Shown here in pieces: positions 8,588 to 16,875 of a stretch of 64,000 nt of DNA. Position numbers and translations under genes: made by a program. Source of the stretch: Dyadobacter sp. CY347 (GTDB lineage: Bacteria; Bacteroidota; Bacteroidia; Cytophagales; Spirosomataceae); contig NZ_JAKFFT010000002.1 of NCBI RefSeq assembly GCF_021502655.1, positions 1,488,001 to 1,552,000 on the forward strand. Direction: 5' to 3'. Position 1 is the stretch's first letter. Each line of letters begins with the position of its first letter. The notes beneath the pieces were generated by a model. The model did not search any database, had not been told where the DNA came from, and saw nothing but the letters and a program-made list of their open reading frames with translations.

Positions 8588-9091
8588 TTAGCGGATCAGG
8601 ACTTTGAGGCGGTTGTAGAATCCTGTGCTTTTGAATGTGAATGTTTTGTGCAAAATATAATTACTCACAAAACTGAAACCCATTCCGGTTACATAGGAGC
8701 CCATTTCGGTGATGTTAACCTGCTTTTTTCCGAAAGGAAGTTTCACAATGTAAATGTCCATGCCCAAAACTTCGGTCGCAAGCTTGAATGATCCCAATGT
8801 GAAAATTTTGGTCACGCCCAGCGAAATTAAAGCAACGATTAAAAATTTCACCATTTCACGGCGCGTCTGATTGCTGCGGCGTGCGTCGAATGCAAATAAT
8901 TTGGTAAGGATAAAACCTACAACAAATCCGACTAAATAAGACAGGGTAATGGACTCGCTCCATGTTACATCGAACCAATCCTGGATTAAACTGCTTGAAA
9001 CAAGTTGTATAACTGCCCCGGTGCCCGCAACAAGAAAATACGCTATTAAATCTTTGGCATTGAGAATTTTATCCTGCTTTACTGGGGCCAC
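8588..9091 (-). CDS. GtrA-family polytopic membrane protein
   Basis: A 167-residue protein with four predicted helices. The first segment LIAYFLVAGTGAVIQ, the second SLSYLVGF-like segment followed by GFILTKLFAFD, and the C-terminal NYILHKTFTFKS closely follow the GtrA pattern (PF04138), whose members help move lipid-linked sugars across the inner membrane. The start is a GTG at 9091; no in-frame ATG lies nearby upstream. No glycosyltransferase partner is adjacent, so the lipid-sugar role is family knowledge only. Confidence 0.8.
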   Translation of the reverse strand: MAPVKQDKILNAKDLIAYFLVAGTGAVIQLVSSSLIQDWFDVTWSESITLSYLVGFVVGFILTKLFAFDARRSNQTRREMVKFLIVALISLGVTKIFTLGSFKLATEVLGMDIYIVKLPFGKKQVNITEMGSYVTGMGFSFVSNYILHKTFTFKSTGFYNRLKVLIR

Positions 9092-9219
9092 TTGAAAGTT
9101 AGTTAATGGACTGCCGGGAACAACTGTGGCCCAATATTAGAAAGAAAATGATCCTGAAACAAAAGCAGAATCGTAATTTGAGCATCAGCAATCGGACGAT
9201 CAGCCCGAGGTTATGGCAC

Positions 9220-9227
9220 TATTTTTG
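9220..9227 (+). promoter_or_regulatory. Candidate -7 box for the 9255-10327 gene pair
   Basis: TATTTTTG matches the Bacteroidota TAnnTTTG -7 element and lies 27 bp before the ATG at 9255. I see no convincing -33 element. Confidence 0.4.
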
Positions 9228-9254
9228 CCCTCTTTACAATTTTGAATAGTGATT

Positions 9255-9773
9255 ATGAAAAAATTCCTTACGCTCGTTTCTCTCTTTTTTATTGCAGTTC
9301 CTGCCTTTGCCCAAACACAAAAATGGGCCGTTGGATTTGAAGTCGGTGAGCCTATTGCGGTCAGCATTCGAAAATATGGTGAACGTAATGCGCTGGACAT
9401 CAGCATTGGAACGTACATTGGATTATTTAAAAGCAAGGATAATTACAAAGTCAGCAATGATGACCTCGGCGGTGTAGGAGTTATGTTCAACGGGACTTAT
9501 CTTTGGTATGCGCCACTTTTCAACGAACGGATGATTGCGTATGCGGGTCCGGGTGTGCAGGTGAATTCGAGAAGATATTACCCAGACCGGAATGTAAAAT
9601 CCGTTTATACCACCAACATTTCAACAGGGCCATCGGCAACAGCCGGACTTGAATTCTTTTTCTCGCAAAAACCCGCTTCATTCTTCATTGAAGGCGGCGG
9701 CTATCTAGAATTGATACCCAAATTGTTTTACTTCAATCCCAATCTGAGCATTGGATTAAGACATAACTTTTAA
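9255..9773 (+). CDS. Small outer-membrane beta-barrel protein
   Basis: A 172-residue secreted protein. The ATG at 9255 (MKKFLTLVSLFFIAVPAFAQ) gives a clean signal peptide cleaved after FAQ; a GTG six bases upstream is a less likely start. The mature part alternates hydrophobic and polar residues (WAVGFEVGEPIAVSIRK, ALDISIGTYIG, FNGTYLWYAPLF) and ends in a barrel-like strand with terminal Phe (NLSIGLRHNF). An eight-stranded barrel is likely. No specific function is recognised. It is followed 12 bp later by a lipoprotein gene and probably shares its transcript. Confidence 0.75.
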   Translation: MKKFLTLVSLFFIAVPAFAQTQKWAVGFEVGEPIAVSIRKYGERNALDISIGTYIGLFKSKDNYKVSNDDLGGVGVMFNGTYLWYAPLFNERMIAYAGPGVQVNSRRYYPDRNVKSVYTTNISTGPSATAGLEFFFSQKPASFFIEGGGYLELIPKLFYFNPNLSIGLRHNF

Positions 9774-9784
9774 CAACAAAAACC

Positions 9785-10327
9785 GTGAAAAACATTTATC
9801 TGATCTGCTTTATGGCCGCTTTGACGGTGATAGGCTCATCGTGTTCCCAGCAATTACAAAGACGCTACGATCAGCGTCACGGCACTACGACCGGCAGCAC
9901 TGATGCCTCTGCTCGTTCCTATGACAGCGATTACCGCTCCAACAACGGGACTTACAAAAGAGATTACGATCGCGTGCTGAACGATTCGCAACGCAGCGAG
10001 TCGCAGAATAACGGTTCGCCGGGTAGTGCAGATTATAACCAACAACTGATTTCCCAATATCAGGAAATGGACAAGCTCGGTGAGGTTGTTTTGTATGAAC
10101 TGGACAACCTGGAAAGCCGCTATAATGTGCTGATCAATGAATACAAGACTGCAAAATCTTCTCAGAAAGGCGTTCTGGCGGATCAGCTAGATAAAGTCAG
10201 CGCAGACCAACTGGTTCTTTACCGGGCATATACGAACATTTATCGCAACGGGAAAACCAATTGGGTGGCTGTGAAACGGGATGTGGAGAACGATCTGAGA
10301 TCGGTAAGGCGCGTTGCAGACCGTTGA
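9785..10327 (+). CDS. Lipoprotein of unknown function with disordered N-terminal region
   Basis: A 180-residue lipoprotein starting with GTG at 9785, 12 bp after the preceding barrel gene. The lipobox VIGSSC places the modified cysteine near residue 20. Residues 25-80 are rich in Ser, Asp, Arg, Asn and Tyr and look disordered. Residues 88-180 form a helical domain (LISQYQEMDKLGEVVLYELD; KVSADQLVLYRAYTNIY). No known domain is recognised. Coupling to the barrel gene suggests an envelope role. The stop abuts the convergent SMP-30 gene. Confidence 0.7.
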   Translation: MKNIYLICFMAALTVIGSSCSQQLQRRYDQRHGTTTGSTDASARSYDSDYRSNNGTYKRDYDRVLNDSQRSESQNNGSPGSADYNQQLISQYQEMDKLGEVVLYELDNLESRYNVLINEYKTAKSSQKGVLADQLDKVSADQLVLYRAYTNIYRNGKTNWVAVKRDVENDLRSVRRVADR

Positions 10328-11341
10328 TTACCAGCCTGCGCCCTTGGTGTTGGTTTTGACCCTGCATATATAGCCATCCACGGTCATATATAATGTAGCG
10401 CCATCATTTCCCCAGGCACAATTGGATGTCAGTTCACCCATTTCGATCCTGCCGATCAGTTTTCCGGCAGGTGTGATAATGAGCATTCCGCCGGGACCGG
10501 ATGACCATAGGTTTCCGTCTTTGTCTATTTTCAATCCGTCGGGTAAGCCTGGTTTTCCGGCTTTTACCATGGGTGTGGCGTCGTAAATCAGCTTCCCTTT
10601 TCCGGTTACATTGCCGCTATCATCCACATTGTAGGCCATGATTACGGCCTTTTCAGGATCGGACTGGGCGATGTAAAGGATCTTTCTGTCGGGAGAAAAA
10701 GCCAGTCCGTTCGGCCTGGTGAGATCAGGGATTTGGAGGCTTACTTTCCCGTCATTGGCGATGCGGTAAACGCCGAATTGCTTTGTTTCCCTGCTTGGAT
10801 CTTCATGTTTTTTTGCCAATCCATAAGGCGGATCAGTGAAATAATAACTGCCGTTTGCGTGCTCTGTAACATCATTCGGGCTATTGAATCTGTTGCCATC
10901 AAAATGATCCGCAAGCGTAACTTTTCCACCGATTTTTAATGATAATGCTGAAATGCGCCGGTCGCCGTGCTCGCAGGAAACAAGTCGTCCTTTGCTGTCG
11001 ATAATTAGACCATTGCTGCCAGGTTCATCGCTGTAAACGCCGCGGCCTGTATAACCCGATGGTTCCAGAAATACCGATAATCCGCCTTTTTCATCCCATT
11101 TATAGACTTTGTTTTTTGGCACATCAGAAAATAATAAAAAGCTGCTATCCTTCACCCAAACCGGCCCCTCAGACCATTCAAAACCCGAGGCCAGCACTTC
11201 AATTTTCGCATCTTTTGCTAGCAATTTCTCAAACGCCGGATCTTCGTAAATGATCTTTCCCATTGTAGGATAAGATTTTTGGGCAAAACCAATGTGCGAA
11301 AGCAATAAGAAAGAATACAGGAATGGTGCGCAAAGCTTCAT
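10328..11341 (-). CDS. Secreted SMP-30/gluconolactonase-family lactonase
   Basis: A 337-residue six-bladed propeller of the SMP-30/gluconolactonase/LRE family. The ATG at 11341 (MKLCAPFLYSFLLL) gives a signal peptide ending in IGFAQ; a longer in-frame start adds 17 residues upstream of that signal and is rejected. Diagnostic motifs are FEWSEGPVW near the N-terminus (metal-binding Glu), RFNSPNDVTEHANGSYYFTD in the middle (metal-binding Asn), and KAGKPGLPDGLKIDKDGNLW (metal-binding Asp). It should hydrolyse a sugar lactone in the periplasm. It reads in the same direction as the GH13 gene 66 bp upstream, so the two may be co-transcribed. Confidence 0.85.
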   Translation of the reverse strand: MKLCAPFLYSFLLLSHIGFAQKSYPTMGKIIYEDPAFEKLLAKDAKIEVLASGFEWSEGPVWVKDSSFLLFSDVPKNKVYKWDEKGGLSVFLEPSGYTGRGVYSDEPGSNGLIIDSKGRLVSCEHGDRRISALSLKIGGKVTLADHFDGNRFNSPNDVTEHANGSYYFTDPPYGLAKKHEDPSRETKQFGVYRIANDGKVSLQIPDLTRPNGLAFSPDRKILYIAQSDPEKAVIMAYNVDDSGNVTGKGKLIYDATPMVKAGKPGLPDGLKIDKDGNLWSSGPGGMLIITPAGKLIGRIEMGELTSNCAWGNDGATLYMTVDGYICRVKTNTKGAGW

Positions 11342-11407
11342 AATTCCGAAGTTTATTGAGATGAATATGGAAAAGAAGCCGATGCACTGCAACCTACTGT
11401 CCTGGTT

Positions 11408-12913
11408 TCAGGAATGAGAGGCGAGAATGAGGCTGCAATGTGGCGCGAGCTGCATGTTCTGCAATGTGCCGGAATGCTGCGGATCTGTGGAAAAAAGGAT
11501 GTGTGTAAAGTTTGACTTGTCTTCCGGCATCAGAATGGGCTTATCGTAACTGCTAAGGTTATGGATGATAACCAGCGACTTATCCACGTGCGGACGGAAG
11601 TAGGAGAGCATCTGATCGTCTTGCAGGCATACGCGATGCAGGTTAGGCGCAAAAATCTGGCTCAGCGCAGGTTCCGTTTTCCGCAGGTTGATTAATGTTT
11701 TGTAATGATTAAAAACGGAATCCGGATCATGCGTTTGGACAGACAGCGGCACAACGGTTTCTGGTTTTGAAAACTGCGCATCGATCCAACTTGTGGTCCC
11801 GGCGTCTTCCAACTCGTTGGACCAGATAAACGGCTCCCTGATATAAGGATCGGGCTTGGTTCCGAGCATGCCGATTTCTTCGCCATAATAAATGTACGGC
11901 TGCCCGGGCAATGTCAGCAGAATGCTGGCGGCCATTTTGATCTTCTCTTTGTGGTTGCCTGTCACGCTCGCAATGCGGTCCTGGTCATGGTTTGTGAGCA
12001 TAATTGCATCCACGAAAAGCGGGTTATATTTCTCAAAAACTGCATAACTCGACTGCAACTTTTCAACAATGTCCTCGTCTTTTTCGCCAATGAGCATACG
12101 CTGCAAGGCAAAGCTGAGATCGAAATGAAAGGTCGCGTCCAGATATCGGAAATACGGAGCAACTTCCTCCGTCTCTGCCCACACTTCACCCACCGTAAAT
12201 GCACCGGGTTTAATTTCCTGGACCAGTTTTGAAAAATATTGCCAGAACTCGACACTTAAATGCTTTTCCCATTCCGGGTAAACGTGCCGGGCCGCATCCA
12301 GGCGAAAACCATCTACACCAACGTCAACCAGCCAGAAACGTATGATTTTTTCCAGTTCTCCGCGCAATGCTTCGGAATGGTAATTGAGGTCGGGCATGCC
12401 TTTGTAAAACAGCCCGTAATATTTTTCCGGATCTTCCGGGTTAACGTGCCATGGATATACCACCTGCGAATCATCGGAAGTTTCCCTTTCTGAAATTCCC
12501 AGGGCTTCGATTTGTGTGGGCGTCATCCACCAGTAAAATTCGCGATAAGCATTAGCGGTGTTTTTCCGGGCTTCCGAAAACCAGGGATGGAGCGTGCTGG
12601 TATGGTTAATGATCAGGTCCAGGTAAATTTCAATGCCCCGCTCGTGTGCGCTGGAAAGAAGTTTTTTAAAATCGTCCATTGTTCCGAATTCAGGTTCAAT
12701 GGCATAATAATCAACCACATCGTATTTATGATAGCTCGGGGACGGATGGATCGGCGTGAGCCAGATCGCCTCTATGCCCAGGTCGGCGAGATAATCCAGT
12801 TTTGAAATAATGCCATTTAAATCGCCAATCCCATCGCCATTGGAATCACAAAATGAGCGGACAAAAATCTCGTAGCAAACCCTCGGAATAAATCTTGACT
12901 TATCTGCAATCAT
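11408..12913 (-). CDS. GH13 alpha-glucosidase/trehalose-synthase-like enzyme
   Basis: A 501-residue GH13 enzyme without signal peptide, so probably cytosolic. The N-terminus YEIFVRSFCDSNGDGIGDLN is the calcium/loop signature of the oligo-1,6-glucosidase and trehalose synthase branch. Catalytic residues are Asp206 in VDGFRLDAA, Glu243 in TVGEVWAE and Asp310 in LTNHDQDR, with an additional conserved region DLIINHTS. The length is that of a single-chain amylase with a short C-terminal beta domain. Substrate (isomaltose, trehalose, sucrose or maltose) cannot be decided. Maf lies 24 bp upstream and an SMP-30 lactonase downstream on the same strand. Confidence 0.85.
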   Translation of the reverse strand: MIADKSRFIPRVCYEIFVRSFCDSNGDGIGDLNGIISKLDYLADLGIEAIWLTPIHPSPSYHKYDVVDYYAIEPEFGTMDDFKKLLSSAHERGIEIYLDLIINHTSTLHPWFSEARKNTANAYREFYWWMTPTQIEALGISERETSDDSQVVYPWHVNPEDPEKYYGLFYKGMPDLNYHSEALRGELEKIIRFWLVDVGVDGFRLDAARHVYPEWEKHLSVEFWQYFSKLVQEIKPGAFTVGEVWAETEEVAPYFRYLDATFHFDLSFALQRMLIGEKDEDIVEKLQSSYAVFEKYNPLFVDAIMLTNHDQDRIASVTGNHKEKIKMAASILLTLPGQPYIYYGEEIGMLGTKPDPYIREPFIWSNELEDAGTTSWIDAQFSKPETVVPLSVQTHDPDSVFNHYKTLINLRKTEPALSQIFAPNLHRVCLQDDQMLSYFRPHVDKSLVIIHNLSSYDKPILMPEDKSNFTHILFSTDPQHSGTLQNMQLAPHCSLILASHS

Positions 12914-12937
12914 AAATGTCGCCTGAAACCGGCCGGC

Positions 12938-13516
12938 TTAGCTGATGAAATAAGGTTTCAGCAATTTATAAACAATATGCACCGGTAAACCCATTATCGT
13001 GTAAAATGATCCTTCAATTTTTTCAACCCCAACCATCCCGATCCATTCCTGAATGCCATAGGAACCGGCTTTGTCAAATGGTTTGTATTGGTCGATGTAA
13101 TATTTCATTTCCCAATCTTCTAATGCGCTTAATGTTACTTCCGCGATGTCTGAGACAGTCTGAATGCTGTTATCAGAAAGCAAACTCACCGATGTAATCA
13201 CCGTATGCGTCCTGCCAGACAGCATTCGCAGCATTTGAAATGCGTCCTGAAAATCCCTTGGCTTTCCGAGTATTTCATGATTTGCAACCACGATTGTATC
13301 CGCAGTGAGAACAATATCGTCCGGGCGGATGCCGCGAAACATTTCTGCTTTTTCCCGGGAAATGTAATCTGCAACCTGCTCGGCTGGTAATGTTTCCGGA
13401 AACGTCTCGTCGGTTGGCAAAACTTCAATTTTAAAATCAAACCCGGCGTCCGCAAGCAGCTGTTTTCGGCGTGGTGAATTGGAAGCGAGTATGAGGGGTT
13501 TTTTTAATAAAATCAT
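12938..13516 (-). CDS. maf: Maf-family nucleoside triphosphate pyrophosphatase
   Basis: A 192-residue Maf protein, a house-cleaning enzyme that hydrolyses dTTP/UTP or modified nucleotides to monophosphates. The signature LASNSPRRKQLLADAGF is at residues 10-26. The catalytic Asp lies in VLTADTIVV, followed by LGKPRD and MLRMLSGRTHTVITSV. YKPFDKAGSYGIQEW and GSFYTIMGLPV complete the family. Length is typical (about 190-200). It is the first gene of a minus-strand run with the GH13 gene 24 bp downstream and is divergent from the marR-like gene. Confidence 0.93.
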   Translation of the reverse strand: MILLKKPLILASNSPRRKQLLADAGFDFKIEVLPTDETFPETLPAEQVADYISREKAEMFRGIRPDDIVLTADTIVVANHEILGKPRDFQDAFQMLRMLSGRTHTVITSVSLLSDNSIQTVSDIAEVTLSALEDWEMKYYIDQYKPFDKAGSYGIQEWIGMVGVEKIEGSFYTIMGLPVHIVYKLLKPYFIS

Positions 13517-13565
13517 GTAAGACTAAAATATTTTTCGCGGCGGTGAACCATTCGTTTAAGAATAG

Positions 13566-13605
13566 ATGTTATAACATTAAATGTATATACATCATAAATA
13601 CATTT
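13566..13605. promoter_or_regulatory. Tandem palindromic operator-like sites upstream of marR
   Basis: Two perfect 12-bp palindromes share the form ATGT-N4-ACAT: ATGTTATAACAT at 13566-13577 and ATGTATATACAT at 13581-13592, with centres 15 bp apart. A further inverted half, ATACATTT (13598-13605), pairs with AAATGTAT (13579-13586). They end 11 bp before the marR ATG and lie in the maf/marR divergent spacer. Autoregulation by the MarR protein is the natural inference. Confidence 0.6.
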
Positions 13606-13615
13606 GTCAGCAGCT

Positions 13616-14074
13616 ATGTCTATTGAAACTGATATAAAACAAAAAAAATTTCGAAGCGCCTATCAGCGACTCGCATTGAACCTGGTTTATACAACCAATT
13701 GGCTGGAATCCAAACAACTTGAATTTTTCAAAGGACACGATATCACGAGCCAGCAATATAATGTGCTCCGGATCCTGCGCGGTCAGCAGCGGAACCCGAT
13801 CAAAGTCAGTGATATTACTGAAAGGATGCTGGATAAAAATTCTAACACGTCGCGACTGGTTGATAAGCTTTTGGCTAAAAACCTTGCAAAACGATCGTCT
13901 TGCCCGAACGACAGACGCGCTGTGGATGTGTTGATTACGGAAGAAGGCTTGAAATTACTTGAAGAACTTGATCCGTTTGTAGAAGAATGGGAGAACCGTT
14001 TCAATGTGATTTCCACCGAAGAAGCGGACCAGATCAGCGCTTTGCTGGATAAGCTTCGTGAATCGGACAAGTAA
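13616..14074 (+). CDS. MarR-family transcriptional regulator
   Basis: A 152-residue winged-helix regulator. I start it at ATG 13616 (MSIETDIKQKKFRS); a TTG 12 bases earlier would begin inside the operator-like repeat. The MarR core is clear: HDITSQQYNVLRILRG, the recognition-helix region VSDITERMLDKNSNTSRLVDKL, and the wing SCPNDRRAVDVLITEEG with the conserved DRR. C-terminal helices mediate dimerisation. A YceI gene follows 77 bp downstream on the same strand, a pairing frequent in this phylum, so it probably controls itself and yceI in response to a small molecule or redox cue (inference). Confidence 0.9.
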   Translation: MSIETDIKQKKFRSAYQRLALNLVYTTNWLESKQLEFFKGHDITSQQYNVLRILRGQQRNPIKVSDITERMLDKNSNTSRLVDKLLAKNLAKRSSCPNDRRAVDVLITEEGLKLLEELDPFVEEWENRFNVISTEEADQISALLDKLRESDK

Positions 14075-14151
14075 TGAACGATTAAATACCCAGTTGTGAA
14101 TACCCAAAAATGAATAACCCAATAATTTAATTACAATCAATTAATTCAAAA

Positions 14152-14775
14152 ATGAAAACTACAATGAAATCCGTTAAATTCTTCCTCGCTTCTGTTGCAG
14201 TTGCTTTATTCGTATCAGGCTCTGTTTCAGCTGATGACAAAGTGAAAAAAGCAACAAATCTGAAAGTAAACACCTCTAAAAGTGAACTTACCTGGTTGGG
14301 TAAGAAGGTAACCGGCGAACACACTGGTAAAATTGCCCTGAAAGAAGGAACGATCACAATGGACGGCGCTAAACTGACTGGCGGTAAGTTCGTTGCAGAT
14401 CTGAACAGCATTACTTGTACAGACCTTACCGACAAGGAATACAATGCTAAATTGATCGGCCACTTGAAATCGGATGATTTCTTTGGCGTTGAAAAACACC
14501 CGAACGCAACATTTGTAGTTACAAAAGCAACACCAAAGTCAACTGGCGTTTACGAAGTTACGGGCGACCTTACGATCAAAGGCATTACAAAACCTGTGAC
14601 TTTCCCGGTGACTGTAAAAACAACTGCTGCCGGTGCGGAAGCAACTGGTAAAATTGTAGTGGACCGTTCTAAATATGACATTAAATACAACTCCAAGTCT
14701 TTCTTCGAAAACCTGGGCGACAAAATGATCAACGACGATTTCACCATTGACGTGAAATTGGTTGCTTCAAAATAA
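14152..14775 (+). CDS. YceI-family periplasmic lipid-binding-like protein
   Basis: A 207-residue secreted protein. The ATG at 14152 gives MKTTMKSVKFF and a hydrophobic signal ending in SVSA; ATG 14164 is an alternative start four residues in. The YceI beta-barrel is recognised by SELTWLGKKVTGEHTGKIAL, GKFVADLNSITCTD, HLKSDDFFGVEKHPNATF and the closing NDDFTIDVKL. Family members bind isoprenoid or other hydrophobic ligands in the periplasm and are often stress-induced. Gene order marR-yceI suggests MarR control. A terminator follows. Confidence 0.9.
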   Translation: MKTTMKSVKFFLASVAVALFVSGSVSADDKVKKATNLKVNTSKSELTWLGKKVTGEHTGKIALKEGTITMDGAKLTGGKFVADLNSITCTDLTDKEYNAKLIGHLKSDDFFGVEKHPNATFVVTKATPKSTGVYEVTGDLTIKGITKPVTFPVTVKTTAAGAEATGKIVVDRSKYDIKYNSKSFFENLGDKMINDDFTIDVKLVASK

Positions 14776-14811
14776 TCGACTGATATTTAAGATTTTATGG
14801 CTAAGATTGTT

Positions 14812-14844
14812 AACCTGTCCGACCTTTTGGTTGGGCAGGTTTTT
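14812..14844 (+). terminator. Intrinsic terminator after yceI
   Basis: AACCTGTCCGACC (14812-14824) pairs with GGTTGGGCAGGTT (14829-14841) through a TTTT loop, with two G-U wobbles, followed by a T-rich tract. Confidence 0.85.
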
Positions 14845-14861
14845 GTTTTTTATGCCAAAAA

Positions 14862-15311
14862 TCAATTGTTAAATTCCCTGTATTTGGGAAAATCGTCCAT
14901 AAAATGGATCTGACCATTTACAGCTTTAAAACAATAGTGGCTCATGCCATTGGTAACAGCCAGATATTGAGGCTGTAATGTGAAGTTGTAGCGGCTGATC
15001 TGCGCAAATGTGGCGTCGTTGACCGAAATAAAGGGCGCTTTGCATTCCACCAAAAGAAAAGGAAGCGACTCACCCGACAGGATCATAATGTCTGTCCTTT
15101 TAGCCAATGTATTGTATTGAAGGCCGGTTTCCACGGCGAAAAGGGATTTAGGATAACCATATTCCGTGATCAGCAAATGGATGAAATGCTGCCTTACCCA
15201 TTCCTCCGGCGTAAGCGAAACGAATTTCCTGCGTATAATGTCGAAGATATGCGGTTTCCCGTTAACGTGCTTAACTTTGTAAGCAAACGTCGGGAGGTTC
15301 AGAGATTCCAT
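14862..15311 (-). CDS. Stand-alone HsdR N-terminal-type (HSDR_N) nuclease-fold protein
   Basis: A 149-residue protein matching the type I restriction enzyme R-subunit N-terminal domain as a free-standing unit. Visible elements are EEWVRQHFIHLLITEYGYPKS, AKRTDIMIL and LPFLLVECKAP; the last two supply the D...E-x-K pattern of the PD-(D/E)XK fold. Such orphan proteins are widespread in Bacteroidota, and no helicase/translocase, HsdM or HsdS gene is present here. The biological role is unknown; it is probably not a restriction enzyme. It is divergent from the AMP nucleosidase gene, with about 50 bp between starts. Confidence 0.75.
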   Translation of the reverse strand: MESLNLPTFAYKVKHVNGKPHIFDIIRRKFVSLTPEEWVRQHFIHLLITEYGYPKSLFAVETGLQYNTLAKRTDIMILSGESLPFLLVECKAPFISVNDATFAQISRYNFTLQPQYLAVTNGMSHYCFKAVNGQIHFMDDFPKYREFNN

Positions 15312-15361
15312 GAACGAAGATACACATCACAACAAACGCAGCCAATAAACTCATTGAATTC

Positions 15362-16135
15362 ATGACTACGAAGGAACAAATCGTCGAAAACTGGCTCCCA
15401 CGCTACACGGGCACGGCCGTTGAGGATTTCGGAAGCTATATTCTGCTGACCAACTTCGGGAATTACGTAACCATGTTTGCGGAGAAGTTTAATGTAGATG
15501 TAAGAGGGCAGGGGCGCGCCATGCAAACGGCTACTGCTAAGGATATTACCATTATTAATTTCGGCATGGGAAGCCCGATGGCCGCCACGGTGATGGACCT
15601 GTTATCCGCCATTAATCCGAAAGCCGTTTTGTTTTTAGGTAAATGCGGGGGCTTAAAAAAGACGCAGGTAGGCGACCTTATTTTGCCTATTGCAGCCATC
15701 CGCGGGGAAGGAACGAGTGATGACTATATGCCTTCCGAAATCCCTGCATTACCCTCATTCCGGCTTCAAAGCACGGTTTCGGCCAGCATTGCCAAGCATA
15801 AAATGGATTACTGGACCGGGACAGTTTACACTACCAACCGCAGGATATGGGAGCACGACGACAGTTTCAAGGAATATCTGCGGGACATTCGCGCGATGGC
15901 CATTGACATGGAAACGGCGACGATTTTCATTGTTGGTTTTGCCAATTCCATTCCGCACGGCGCATTGCTTCTGGTTTCTGACAATCCATTGGTGCCAGAG
16001 GGTGTTAAAACTGAGGAGAGCGATAAGAAAGTGACTACGAATTACGTCAAAATGCACCTGGAAATCGGCATTGAATCACTTACGGAACTGGCCAGATCCG
16101 GTGCGTCGGTGAAACATTTGCGGTTTGAAAATTGA
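15362..16135 (+). CDS. amn: AMP nucleosidase
   Basis: A 257-residue purine-nucleoside-phosphorylase-fold enzyme cleaving AMP to adenine and ribose 5-phosphate. It corresponds to the short Bacteroidota form without the extra N-terminal domain of E. coli Amn. Typical stretches are ITIINFGMGSPMAATVMDLL, AVLFLGKCGGLKKTQVGD, IAAIRGEGTSDDYMPSEIPA, MAIDMETATIF (substrate-binding Glu) and LLLVSDNPLVPEGVKT. It is cytosolic. The truncated globin gene begins 8 bp after its stop and should be co-transcribed. Confidence 0.9.
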   Translation: MTTKEQIVENWLPRYTGTAVEDFGSYILLTNFGNYVTMFAEKFNVDVRGQGRAMQTATAKDITIINFGMGSPMAATVMDLLSAINPKAVLFLGKCGGLKKTQVGDLILPIAAIRGEGTSDDYMPSEIPALPSFRLQSTVSASIAKHKMDYWTGTVYTTNRRIWEHDDSFKEYLRDIRAMAIDMETATIFIVGFANSIPHGALLLVSDNPLVPEGVKTEESDKKVTTNYVKMHLEIGIESLTELARSGASVKHLRFEN

Positions 16136-16143
16136 TAAAGAAA

Positions 16144-16515
16144 ATGAGTGAAGCTTCATTATATGAGCGCATTGGCGGCGACGCAGCGTTAAGACAGTTG
16201 ACGGATAAATTCTACGACCTGGTTTTCAACCACGAACTGATTTCCAGGCTCTTCAAAAGTGACAAAGACGAAATCAAGGAAAAGCAACGCCTCTTCCTGA
16301 CCCAATTCCTCGGCGGCCCGCAACTCTACTCCGACGTTCACGGCCACCCGATGATGCGCGCCCGCCACATGCCCCACGTCATCACCGAAGACGACGCCGT
16401 AGCGTGGCTGCAATGCATGTCCGAAGCGGTAGGAACGCTTTCTATTAGTAAGGAATTAAAGGATGAATTGTTCGACCGTTTTCCCAGGACGGCGTTTTTT
16501 ATGGTGAATAGGTGA
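16144..16515 (+). CDS. Group II truncated hemoglobin
   Basis: A 123-residue single-domain truncated globin. ATG 16144 (MSEASLYERIGGDAALRQL) is used; a TTG 12 bases earlier overlaps the amn stop. The group II signature is FLGGPQLYSDVHGHPMMRAR followed by RHMPHVI, supplying the proximal histidine region, and AWLQCMSEAV carries the conserved Trp of helix G. These proteins bind oxygen or nitric oxide and protect against reactive nitrogen species. Coupling to AMP nucleosidase (8 bp gap) has no obvious metabolic explanation. Confidence 0.88.
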   Translation: MSEASLYERIGGDAALRQLTDKFYDLVFNHELISRLFKSDKDEIKEKQRLFLTQFLGGPQLYSDVHGHPMMRARHMPHVITEDDAVAWLQCMSEAVGTLSISKELKDELFDRFPRTAFFMVNR

Positions 16516-16530
16516 ATTGTGAGCGATTAA

Positions 16531-16875
16531 CTATGTAGCTAGCTCTTTTTTGATATACTCGAAAACCTCGTTCAAAGAAATATCAGTACTTTCCTGAACG
16601 GTTCCATTGGATAGATGTTTGTGATGAGGAAATGTTGCAAGATTCGGGAAGTGCGGCGCGTTATCCCAGCGGATAAGCAAATCTCCATTCTCTTTTTGCC
16701 AATGAAACGCATATTTCCTTCGGGTTGCCTCTACATATTCCCTAGCGTAAAGAACTGTGTTCTGACGAAATGTTATTTCCAGATTGAGGTAATAGCTTTC
16801 AGAAAACTCGCGGAAGTCATTAATTGTATAGGAAGCAACAAACTTCTTATCATCCAGCCATTTGAAAATCTCCAT
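16531..16875 (-). CDS. TumE/DUF6516-like protein, probable toxin of a toxin-antitoxin pair
   Basis: A 114-residue protein. Its opening FKWLDDKKFVASYTINDF, the central YAREYVEATRRKYAFHWQKE and RWDNAPHFPNLATFPHHKH match my memory of the DUF6516/TumE group (RWDNAPHHP-HHKH pattern), assigned as toxin components of small type II systems. Its start overlaps the end of the 89-residue upstream gene by 26 bp, as in coupled antitoxin-toxin pairs. Mode of action is not known from the sequence. Family recognition is from memory, hence moderate confidence. Confidence 0.6.
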   Translation of the reverse strand: MEIFKWLDDKKFVASYTINDFREFSESYYLNLEITFRQNTVLYAREYVEATRRKYAFHWQKENGDLLIRWDNAPHFPNLATFPHHKHLSNGTVQESTDISLNEVFEYIKKELAT

